Assembly: GCF_964204865.1 (NCBI RefSeq) | Contig: NC_135260.1 | Coordinates: forward strand, 7,874,001 to 7,938,000 | Direction of reading: 5' to 3' | Length of the DNA stretch: 64,000 nt | Source: Styela clava | Taxonomy: Eukaryota > Chordata > Ascidiacea > Stolidobranchia > Styelidae | Part shown: positions 45,804-56,582 of the stretch, piece by piece | Numbering within the stretch: the first letter of the stretch is position 1 | How the letters are laid out: every line of letters begins with the position of its first letter | The notes under the pieces: generated by a model | The model's database searches: none | Seen by the model: the letters and a program-made list of their open reading frames with translations, nothing else | What the model was told of the DNA's origin: nothing | Made by a program: the position numbers and the translations under genes

Positions 45804-46689
45804 CCAAGCTCAAATGGAATCAAAAATTTGACCGTAACAAACCTTTCGAATTATCCACACCCTAATAAGTAAACTCGATTTCGACGCACGTTGCGAATGG
45901 TATATGGTGTGTAACTCGCAATGTATCGCTTCGTTATTACTTATTTTCATTTTATCAATTTAATCGTCTTGTATTTTATTATCTTTTCTCTTATTATTAT
46001 CCATCATAAACATAAAAACACCTTACTATAAAAATATAAATATTACAAAACCATCAAAATAAAAAAAATTTTGCGTATTTTCATTTCTTTTGGTGTATTT
46101 ACTTGTTACTAATCAATTGTTGTTTTTAGATATCATGAGTTCTTTTACTCCATACAGAATTTGATTCAGGTTCAATCTCAAGGATTCAATGGTTCAATAA
46201 TTCTTCAAATCACTCATTATTCAATTTTCAGGATTTTTCTTCCTTATTATTTTTTCCAAGTTACCTCTAACATCAATTTTACGACCTTAAACATCTAATC
46301 AACTTCAATGCAATTTTTAGAACGAAACCCGCCATTTTTTTTCCATTCCCAGTCTCTGCATTAAACATCAGAACCGTTTTACATTTTAGGGTGTCCCTTC
46401 CGGTACATCGTCGCCATTTTGTTTCAATGTATCGTTACAATTTTATTTTCAAATGTTAAACATTTCAAAGCACCACGGAGACCCTTTGAAATTTTTTTCT
46501 TGTATTTCGATTTTTTTTCTCTCTCGTATTTTCGTGCCCTCGTAAACGACGTATATTCTCTCGTATACCTTAGCCATTATTCATCATATCGTACCTTTTA
46601 TTGATTCGTGTTTTTGTTTTTAGACTTTCATCTCTCGGCGACCGGACTACAAAATTTAAAAAATTACCAAGTTAATTTTTTTTACTGTC
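45804..46689. other. AT-rich DNA between Gypsy pieces
   Basis: No ORF with motifs. It is probably 3' non-coding sequence of the retrotransposon that ends at the LTR starting at 46700. Confidence 0.35.
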
Positions 46690-46699
46690 GAGGGGGAAT

Positions 46700-47095
46700 T
46701 GTGTAGCGAATGTGCATTGTGTAACTATGGATTATAATGTATTTTACCCTTTCATATTAATAGCATGTAATATTTCACAAAATAGGCCGCATTATGTTTC
46801 GCAACAGCGATAATGCATTCGCTCCATGTATTGCCTTTCTCGTTTCGACCAATTTGATAACGTATCGTTTCCGGTTTGCCGAGAATGCTCTATAATATTG
46901 TGTTTCTTGTACACTCGATATATGACTTGTGATCTGACCGTAATCTTACTGCATTAGGAATTAAGTGTATACAATTTTATCTGTACTTGGAATTTGGATC
47001 GTGCATCTTTTCAATAATATACAACAATTCGACAATCATCATCGTGTGCTTATTATCGTCTGAGGGAATCCAGATTGGAGTCACATTCCATAACA
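46700..47095 (+). repeat. Candidate 3' LTR of an LTR retrotransposon
   Basis: A polypurine tract GAGGGGGAAT immediately precedes TGTGTAGCGAATG, the expected 3' LTR start. A TG...CA unit of about 396 bp ending ATTCCATAACA is plausible. The 5' LTR is represented only by the 99 bp piece at 45342. No target duplication was found. Confidence 0.5.
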
Positions 47096-47787
47096 CGTGA
47101 AATTAATAACGTGGGAATCGAACTTTGAATATTAGGGTGAACAGTCTTTATCCTTGAGATCACACCTTGTCTCCCTATACCCGGAAATTCAATAACCATA
47201 AGTTTACAACACATACATAAGAACTATGCAATTCGAGAGCCCTACAGCACACTAACACAAATGTATTCCTGTAATGTTTTGCCTGACCAAAATCGGACTT
47301 CCTCAGTCAATCATAATTTATTAGGTAGATAACGAAAAATATGGCATACATGTATGTAACCAACAACAAAAAATACTTTAATTTTGTGACAAGAGTCGCG
47401 AGTGACCTCGAAAGCAGCGACACCAACAACGCTGATTCACATTAGCGAATAAATTTTATGTAACAACCACAAGCAGTTTACAACAAGAACAGCATAAAAG
47501 GCTACATCCATTTTATAGAAGCTTTCGAACGTATTTATTTTTAAGCAATGAAGTCACAAATTAACATCGTGAGCACAAAAACACAAATAAATCAGTTATT
47601 TCTCACTTAGAAATTTACCGGAAAAGTCAAGAAAATTAAATGAATGTACAATATGTACATAACATAGTGAACAGAAATATTACAATTAGTCTTTTTTTAG
47701 TTTATGTAGTTATGTATTTGAACAAAGGCAATATTATTTCTATAAACAGGACTACGACACTAACAAATGTCCGAAAAAAAAACAAAT
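47096..47787. other. Intergenic
   Basis: AT-rich sequence, no gene or recognisable repeat. Confidence 0.35.
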
Positions 47788-49545
47788 AAATGATACTTAT
47801 TAAATCAACTGCAATATCCAATTCACTTTCTTCTGAATTGTTTTCGAAATCCACTATCTCGATTATAGGCTTGCACGTAATCCACAGATTTACGGAATTA
47901 CGGAATTATTTCGAGTTACGGAAGGGAAGTTACGAATTACGTAAAGTCGTAAATATTGGTCGAGCACTTTCACGATCGAAACGAGCTCTCTTCAAAGCAG
48001 TCAATTCCGTCGATTGTAGAAAATGAAAGTTTTAAAAAGAAGTTAAAGCTTCGGTATTTGCAGCCGTTTTTCTCACTTTTCTCTCTCTTGCCAATACGTC
48101 ACCGTGATAATTAATGTCGCGCTTATCAAACAGGAATATGACGACGGGAAAGAAATTGCGTAATGAACCAACGCAACTTCGTCTTTTCGGCATCGGTAAA
48201 GCGATTGAGACGGCAGAGAAACAACAATATAACGGGATTTCCCACGATCCGGTAAAAATCCTTTGCGGACCGTTGACGGTCCGCGGACCGGCGGTTGGGA
48301 ACCACTGTTTTAGAATACTTGAATCGAATCCAGAATCCTATCCTATTTTTATAGTTACCCGTATTTAAATAATGGGATTTCTCCACCACAATGCATGATT
48401 GAAATTTAAAAAAAAAGCTAAATTGTAGCCTAAATGTTTAATGTATAACTATCTTTGTGCAGTATTTAATTGAAAATGTCCTGATCATTGGATTATATTT
48501 AACCAAGGCAACGAGATTTAAGAATTTCGACAATCGTTTTTTTGTTTCAACAGTTCAATATTCTCAATTTAACTACTATCAAATATCAAGTATGAGCCAG
48601 TGTGTTTATTCTGTGCGAGAACCATTTTCGGAATTGGAATTTTCGGAATTGGTAATCGGAATAACGTCAATAAGTCGGCATCAATGATTATTATAAAATG
48701 CTGACTAGGTAGTAAAGTCGAATAATGTTAAAAACGGTGCAATAACAAGTCTTCGTCGCGAGGCAAGCGCAAGTATAATCAAACGAGAGAATACGCTCGT
48801 CGTGGCATTGATAAATTGGAAACCCGACATTTATTTTTAATACGATTTCAAAAAAGTCAACTATCGTTTCATAAATATCCGTATACCAGTGTCGGTAATG
48901 ATAAAATTGATTGCATAAAATTGGGAAGGTTAATTTGCGAAGGTGATAAAGGAAATCAAAGCTAGCACAAAAGATAAAAATCAGAATAAAATTAATTTGA
49001 ATTCACTCTTGTCTTAACATCTGTCGCCGGCGTGTAGTAATGCCAGGAATATGAAAACCCAAACTCGATGTCCCAATCGAAAATGAAGTGGATTCAATTG
49101 GTTGTTATGATAGGTTTAAATGTGTGAAAAAATATCGCAATTACGGGGTCATTACGTAATCGATTTTGCCGTAATTACGGAATTGATTTTTGTCAATTAC
49201 GTGCAAGCCTAATCTCGAAAATCGACTTTTCCTCTATAAGTGTACTGTGATTTTTGCAGTCAATACAAAAACAAAAATCTGTGCAATTTAAGTTGATTTT
49301 GGCACACTTGCATAAATTATGTTGACTATTTTTCTTACACTTGCAGTTTGCCAACTCAAGAACTGATTTGAGGGCCACATGCTTCTTCAGTGAATCATTG
49401 TTGGGTGGAGAGTATAATCCTTATGTTTGCCAGTGTTAAATAGACGTGCCCTGGTATCATTTACATTCTTCATATCCTCTTCATACAGTGAACAAACAAA
49501 TTCCTCAGCTTTATTTATTAATGCTTCGTTAACCTCAAAAGATCT
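47788..49545 (-). pseudogene. CXC-motif (tesmin-like Cys-rich) protein relic, split by insertion
   Basis: Minus-strand reading from about 49545 gives EEFVCSLYEEDMKNVNDTRA, then TGKHKDYTLHPT. A frameshift near 49405 leads into KSVLELANCKCKKNSQHNLC and CKCAKINLNCTDFCFCIDCK. This Cys spacing (CxC-x7-CxC-x6-C-x3-CxC-x2-C) is a CXC-type metal-binding module, seen in many invertebrate repeat-associated ORFs. The ORF is interrupted by the 47864-49211 element. Beyond it, in the same frame, lies an acidic tail (VDFENNSEESELD). With a frameshift and an insertion it cannot be functional. Its original identity (host gene or transposon ORF) is unknown. Confidence 0.5.
47864..49211. mobile_element. 1.35 kb hAT-like element with TAGGCTTGCACGTAAT termini
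   Basis: TAGGCTTGCACGTAAT (from 47866) and ATTACGTGCAAGCCTA (to 49211) are 16 bp perfect inverted repeats with long subterminal ACGGAATTACGG-type repeats. Flanks ATCTCGAT (47856-47863) and ATCTCGAA (49212-49219) are a 7-of-8 target duplication; two extra bases sit at the left boundary. A nested hAT end, CGGACCGGCGGTTGGGAACC then ACTG, stops at 48307. No intact transposase. Confidence 0.7.
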
Positions 49546-52170
49546 TCATAGTTGAAAAAAAAAATGAATTGAAAACCTCAATGAAGTCTCCAACATGAGT
49601 TTGATGGGCAGTTCCAATTGCAGAAAAGTGCTAAAGTATTTCAATATGAATAGCCCATCTAAGCTGTTTGCAACTATTTTGATTCTCATATACCTTTACG
49701 CTTCAAGACTTCTTGTTTTATTCCATTTTATAGCACTGATAGCAGCAGGGATTAGAGCCTGCGTTAGGTCGGATTGGTGGAACATTGCCGTTTTCTTTTG
49801 TAGTAGAGTATCTAAAATGAGGAAGAAAATCATATCTGGAACAGCATGAGTGTAAAAATACCACTAAACACTAACTAATACCTTGAATACATAATGCATT
49901 TTATCTGATGTACGGTACTCAATGAGCGTATATATGCTCATTGCATGTACTACAGTCCAGCAGTGTTTGCATACCATTACTAGACTATATCTACACTAAA
50001 TTTTGATATATCACAGTCTGAAATGCCCTATGACAGTATGAGTATGGACTATAGACTATATTTTAAAACATCAACTGTCTGTCTACAACTTGATTTCTCA
50101 CCTCTCAATCGTTTCCAATGCTACTTTCTTTCCACTCCGGCATAACTTATCATTGCTTCCCAGGTTCTTGTCGACTCTATGAATTTAGATTTAGACCAAC
50201 CGACATTAGTAAAATTGATTATTTTCTTCTCTTTCACACAACCGTGCATTACAGAAACAGCCATTAATTTCTATTTCCAAATATGCTGTGGCCTATTAGG
50301 CCTAGTCAAGAAGAGTCATTAAATTAATCATAAACATTTCATGCAATCCAGAAAATATCGTTGTTTGTGACATATTATTCTACGTCTAGCCTTCCTTGGA
50401 GTTACCGCACGGTACCTATTTAACAACGTCTTATGAGCTAGTGCTCAACTAAAATTGCTATTTATGGTAAGGATATACAGGTGTTTAATATCTTACTTAT
50501 ACTTTTCAACACCTCCTTAGAATAACTGAACTAATAATAACTGAAAAAAACTATGGAAAGGCTACTCAACGCAAAAGCGAGCAGTAGTAGTACATCTGAT
50601 ATTCATCCGACCACTGGGGATCCACCTACAGCTGACTAGTTTGATTGTTACGCCATGCAGAAGTCTGCGTTCATTGGCCCATGATACCGGAAAAGCAGAG
50701 AAAATAGGACAGATGGTAACACATATTTATTGTAGTAAAAGCGTCTTTTCTGTAAAACGTGCAACTTTTGGAAGTGGGAACAAGGCAATATTTGTTACTA
50801 AATTTCTAAGGAACATTTTAAAATCATTTTCAAATAGTTACCCTATGTGCGCTGCGAAACTTGAAGATAAATGGCCTCGGCTCGCGGCCTACATGGGATG
50901 GGATGGGACAGCACACATTTGTATTTCCCATAGGACACGAAAACCGTTTGGTTTTCGGGGAAATGATGGTAAAACATTTCGTTGTGATCTTCGCGTTCAT
51001 ATATTTAAGCATAGCTCAGTTGTTAGTTATAAAAATAGCAAAATTGATCCAGCATTAGCAATATATATACTTCGTGAGGTATCTTTAATAATATGAAGAC
51101 CTTTTCGAGACACCCTAAAACTCTATTTAAGCCCTATCATTATTTTTCCGAAATAGCCTTTTTCCATACGTTTTGGGTTCTGTAGGTGGACAATGAAAGC
51201 GCACTACTAGCTTCACATTGGTTCAAATCAGAGTTGCCATATTGGCTTTTTTACCGCCAAATTAGACATATTTGGCTTTTCGTCAGAATTTCCGTTTGGT
51301 GTTTTAGCTTATTTAAGTCTATTGTAATGTAGATTATTAAGATCATATGAAATACGATATACAGTATATATTTAGTTTGCAACAATAGCCTAACGCTTAG
51401 ATACTTACAGACTCACCATTAGGTTTTCTCACGAGCATCGATTTCTTTGTTTAGTACCCTAACCATAACCAATCAGAAATAGGTTACCAATGACGTAACA
51501 ATTGAAATTTCTGCGGCCGCTCAGACGGATATTCAAGCAGGGTTGAGAAAGTTGACTCGTTTTCATAGTTTTGCGTGATGTTTGCCAATTTTTAGTAATG
51601 TTTCCAAAAAATAGTTGTAAATTAAATAACTTACCGTAATTATCATCATGCTTTCCGAAAAGCTTTAGTTTAATTGCAGTTATCAAAATTTAGTCTCGCG
51701 AACGCTGTGACAAACAGTGCTAAAATTAGCTATTATTACGACAAGCACGTGGTTGGATAATTTTAATAAAAAGTAATGGATTCAAACATGTAAACCTGTT
51801 TAAAATCGCCAGCACTTCAATGCACTTTCAAATAAGCATAATTTTTTTTTTCAATAGTGAAATATAGGAGGAAATTTTTGCGGTATATCTCAAGTTTAAT
51901 TAGAAACATGTAGGTATATCTCATACTAAAGCGGCACCCTGTATTGTATATATTGGATTGTAAAATATTGCTTTCCGCTCAATATTTTTTATATTTGTTT
52001 TTTTTTGAACTTTCTATAATCTATATAGATGTCGGCTCTACTGTATTGTACACTCTGCGTCTGTCATTCAATTCAATTACTTCTTACTTTTATTTAAACC
52101 TTTCATCATGTTGAAGTGAAAATCATCATGATAGCAACCGAAATACAACTTTCAATGAGAAAAGATATTT
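49546..52170. other. Intergenic with dispersed repeat copy
   Basis: Apart from the repeat at 50490-50880, no gene or mobile element could be identified. Confidence 0.35.
50490..50880 (+). repeat. Dispersed repeat, inverted copy of 44758-45120
   Basis: See the partner copy. This copy extends further right, with GGCTCGCGGCC. An ORF of 151 codons crosses it but has no motif and is not called a gene. Confidence 0.65.
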
Positions 52171-52410
52171 GTGCGGCTCAGTAAATCAACTGGTGGCTTT
52201 GAATCAGCATATTGCAAACTGTGCAAATCCACTTTTGTGCCAAAGGTTTCAAATCTGACAAATCATAGGGCGTTTGTACTTGATAAAATTGTTGGCTCTT
52301 TTGTCTCTTGCTCTGACCTTTTTGATCGTTGGGATCTGGCAACTTTAATCCAAATAGCTCAGTCAGAAATATTGAGATCAGTGAACCCTATTAAGACTTT
52401 TCACTACTGA
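52171..52410 (+). pseudogene. Possible BED-type zinc-finger fragment of a hAT transposase
   Basis: The frame contains FESAYCKLCKSTFVPKVSNL followed by TNH. C-x2-C followed by a basic stretch and His is the first part of a BED finger, usually N-terminal in hAT transposases. The second His/Cys is not seen. Weak evidence. Confidence 0.3.
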
Positions 52411-52824
52411 AAATGATTTGATTCGATTCTCATTGAAAATACCATGACACTATCACGAAAAATATATATTTAGAATAATACATTGTCTGGCATTTGTAAT
52501 ACTACCCATTTGGCGTGAAAATGGCCATTGAGGGCCACAGAGCAACGCGTTCCTGAAAATTTCGATCTCGTGAATGCCACCGCGCGAAATCGAAAGCGCA
52601 GATTGTCTAAATATATTATTGTCATACTCGGAACCTCGGCGTTCGCTGCCTTTGTATCTTGGAACAAAACTTCAACAAATATTTTAGCCACCATTTACTG
52701 AATACCGGCTTTTAGGGTTCAAAGATTAAGACCGAGTAAGATGAGGCAAAATTCTCATGCAAAAGAAATATCAATCAATCTGCGAGCTTGACTGCAAGGT
52801 TTTAGGCTACATTGGGATACCATT

Positions 52825-53674
52825 TGTTACATCGAGAATCGCATTCACTTGATTTTTGTATCGACTTAAACATTGCGTCCGTTTAACTTGTGTAGTAATT
52901 TATTTGTTATTGTTGACGCCGTAATTTCCCTTGATTGACATTGTGCTTCCACACACTTTGTTACGAAACAATTGAGAGAGTCTTCGTGGCAATTGCTCGC
53001 CCAGACACGTCTCGCTTAGACAGGGATAGTGTCGGTAATTTGCTTTAGATAGCGCTTTACTTTTGCAGAGAATGGCGCTCGTTTCGTTGTAATTTGTAAA
53101 TAAGTTAAACTTGTTCAGCGACCTTGGCTTTCTGTTTTGACTGTAGGACGATTAAATAATGTAGATTATGGCTGCCCACCTAGGCCTAATTTAGGGATAT
53201 TTTATGAGCATTAAATGGCCTTTTGTGATTGATTTCACAGTTATAGTTTATTTAATTGATTTGTTCGGATTTCATTGACGAATGATTTCATGTTCAACTT
53301 ATGATAATTTAAGCCTGGAATAGCAGACAAATTCGGTATGTTATAATTTGTTACTCTTTCTGATTTGAAGGCTGCAAGTTATTCAATAGTAATTTGGTTC
53401 GACTTAATAAACGATGTTTGATAATTATGTTCATAAATTTGAGTAGGCTTTCTAAAGGCCGAATTGTGTATGATTATTTATTTATTGCAAGTATTTTGTA
53501 TTGATTTGTTTTTACGTTTGTATTAAGATAACCGTGTCAACTGTATACTTCGAGTTGTGTGATTTTCTGGATTGAGGATACAAACTTGGGGCTTGAAAGA
53601 CCGCGTTATTGAACTGTTAATAAATATCTAGTGTGCAGTCGGTGTCGTCCAGGTCACAAAGAACGGCTGTTACA
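52825..53674 (+). repeat. 5' LTR of BEL/Pao element
   Basis: Starts TGTTACATCGAGAATCGC and ends AACGGCTGTTACA. An AATAAA at 53619-53624 is a likely poly(A) signal. It is 850 bp long. Confidence 0.95.
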
Positions 53675-53863
53675 TTAAAGTTATCGAATTTCCGCAAATG
53701 AAGTTATCAAATTTATGCAAATAAAGTCATCTGATTTGCATAACAAAAGTATCGTCGAATGCCGGCAGGAGTTCGGTAAATCGTCAAAATTGAAGAAATC
53801 ATCCTAGTGTTGAACATTTAAACTTTTGTGTTGCATGTTTGATGAGCACTGTAATTGTACATT
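53675..53863 (+). other. BEL/Pao leader with short tandem units
   Basis: Three imperfect units of about 28 bp follow the LTR: AAGTTATCGAATTTCCGC, AAGTTATCAAATTTATGC, AAAGTCATCTGATTTGC. I do not see a standard tRNA primer-binding site directly next to the LTR. Confidence 0.5.
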
Positions 53864-56582
53864 ATGGATGCGCAATCTGTTTCGAAATCAAATTTAGAAG
53901 AGTTACGTGCTCGTATGAAGGAATTATATCAAGATGCTGAGAGACTTATGTCAGACTACAAAAATCGAGATTTGTTGAAATTGAAAAGTGCTGACATTGA
54001 CAAACGGTTCACCGAGTATTCAAATGCTCATGAAATTCATGTGAGTACTTTACGTTCTGAAGAAGATCGGAGAAATGTCAGCGAATTTTTCCAGTGTGAT
54101 CTGCGCGAGTTTCAAGAATTTAATGTGCACTTACGTGATTGGTTCAAAAAGAGTGACGCTGATGGTCATAAATCATCGACACATAGCCCTGAAGCACGTT
54201 CTGTAATTTTTGGAAAAAGTTCCCGTCGTTCATGTGCCAATTCAAGTTCGAGTACTAAACGTACAGAAGCTATTGCCATTAGAGAACTTGCTCATGCCAA
54301 TATTTGGCAGCAAGTAGAAAAAGATGCCGCAAAAAAGCGAGAACATGATGCTAAAATGGCAGCGGATGAAATTAGATGCTCAACTTGAAGCTGAAAGACT
54401 AGAGCAAGAAGCGCAAAGACTTAAACATGAAGCTATGGAAAATGCTAGAAGGCTGGAACGCAAAGCTATGGAAAATGCTAGAAAGCAAGAGCAGGAAGCC
54501 CGAATGAAGGCTGAAAAGCTTAAACGTGACGCTGAAATAAGAGCTAGACAAATTGAAGAAGATGCTCAAAGTGGAACAAAGCGTTTGGAATTGCAGCATG
54601 CATATGAATCAGCCTGTATAGCAGCCGATGTATGGGAAAATGCTTCTCAGGGAGGCGAAGGTATGTCATTATATGAAAATATGTCTCGTTCACATTCACC
54701 TAATCAAATCCAAGAGTTGAATAAAATAGTGGTTCCAGTATTAAAGCCTCCTGATGTGAGACCTAAATTGCCAGCATCAGATTTGTTATCACAATCTCGA
54801 GTCAGAATGGAAAATCCTGTACTAAATGTTAGAAGACCTGCTTCTACTGATAATGTGCGAGATGCTGTGAATGTGAATATTCCTGATCAGTATGAATCAG
54901 TGAACCGACCTCCGTACACAGAACCACACATCACACAACAAAGAAACACGTATGATCAATCATCACCGAATGTGGAAAGTTTATTGGGCAATATGGCATC
55001 TATGCTGCAAGACGGAATTGATAGACCTCGACCTGAAATATTGCATTTTAGTGGAATAGAGACTGAATATCTCCGGTTTATCACTAACTTCAACTTAAAT
55101 ATTGATAGAAGAGTACATGATACAAGTACGAAGTTGTCATATTTGGTACAATACTGCGAAGGTGATGCGAGAGAACTGATTATGCACTGTACAATGTTGC
55201 CACCCGATGAAGGTTATAAAGAGGCATGCGATTTGCTCAGAAAGACATACGATCGACCAATGCTTGTGGCTAGAAAATATTCAGAAAAGTTGACTAAAGG
55301 ACCATGGTTGAAACATGGAGACAACGAAGGTTTGTTACGTCTTTCTCAAACGTTAGAAGAATGTTTAGTCACTTTGACACATTTGAAATATTTTGGGGAT
55401 TTGGATAATTTTGATACTATTTTGTCCATCGTATTACGACTTCCTCTCAAGTTGCAGAACAACTGGGAAGAATCAGTGGCAGAATTAGATGGACAAGATA
55501 GAGAAGTGAGATTTAAAGATCTTGTTCGATTTATGAAGAAAAAGGCTGCGGCTGCAAATACGCCTTATGGAAAAGCCTTGAGAGCTCGAAGGGAGCAAGA
55601 ACAGCAATATCGTTTACGATTTCAATCATCGAATAGGCGAAAGATTCACGCTCATTCTACTGCTGTGACTTCAGCTGTTGACAGCAGTGTTATCAGTGCA
55701 AAACATATTGAAAAGGGAAAAGAGGTCTGTCCTGACTGTTTAAAGACGTCACACAAACTTGTTGACTGTTACAAATTCCTGCAGAAGTCACACGGTGACC
55801 GCTTGAAGATTGTTAGAAAGGCAAGATTGTGCGATAATTGTTTTGTATATGGTCATATGTCGAGAAATTGTCGTAAACCACCTGCTTGTACTGTTGACGG
55901 GTGTAGGTTGAAACATAATACTTTATTGCACAGAAAAGAACAAGAGACATGTACCCAGACAGAAAATGCTGCTGGTATGCATGAGTCAAAAGTTGAAGCA
56001 TATGCGACTTCAAAAAGCTCAGCAGGATGTTTTTTGAATATTGTACCTGTCAAGATCTGTGCCAACAGAAGAGAAATAGAAACGTATGCATTTCTAGATG
56101 AAGACTCTACTGCTTGCTTATGCGATGAGCGACTTCTTGATCTATTGAAGTTGAGAGGCAAGAAAACGCAGTTTTCGTTGACAACTGTGAATGCGGTACC
56201 AACATCACAAGATGGTTATGCGGTTGACTTTACTGTAAAATCACTGGATGGTAGAGAACGTGTTGATTTATCTCATGTGCTAACTGTTGATAGACTGCCT
56301 GTTAAAGCTAATGAAGCACAATTTGATGTACAAAGTTATGCACATATGAAGGGATTGAAGATTCCTACTCTGCCGTGTAAAGACGTGATGTTGATGATTG
56401 GGGTAAATGTCCCTAAGGCTTTTTGGACAATGGATGAGAGACGAGGGAAACACAATGAACCTTCGGCGAAGAAATCCATTTTAGGATGGTCATTGGTTGG
56501 ACCAGCTTTATCTCAGGAGAGAAACAGTGATGTTCACATTCATTGCGTTCAAGAGCAAGAGGAAGACTTGCTGAGTCAGTAA
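53864..56582 (+). pseudogene. BEL/Pao gag-protease region, disrupted
   Basis: The start is MDAQSVSK (53864). The first frame runs to 54388; the rest continues in another frame, open at 54324-56582, so one frameshift lies around 54360-54385. The N-terminal third is a long Glu/Arg-rich coiled coil (EAERLEQEAQRLKHEA). The DUF1759-like gag core includes LHFSGIETEYLRF. Two Cys/His knuckles follow: CPDCLKTSHKLVDCY and LCDNCFVYGHMSRNC, then a C-x4-C...H...H segment. The aspartic protease motif reads FLDEDSTACL near 56091; BEL/Pao proteases normally have Gly two residues after the catalytic Asp-x, so this is a probable inactivating change. The frame stops at 56580-56582. Confidence 0.85.

Noticed and set aside
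50641-51096. 151-codon plus-strand ORF
   Set aside because: It spans a dispersed repeat that is also present inverted at 44758-45120; no start context, no domain.
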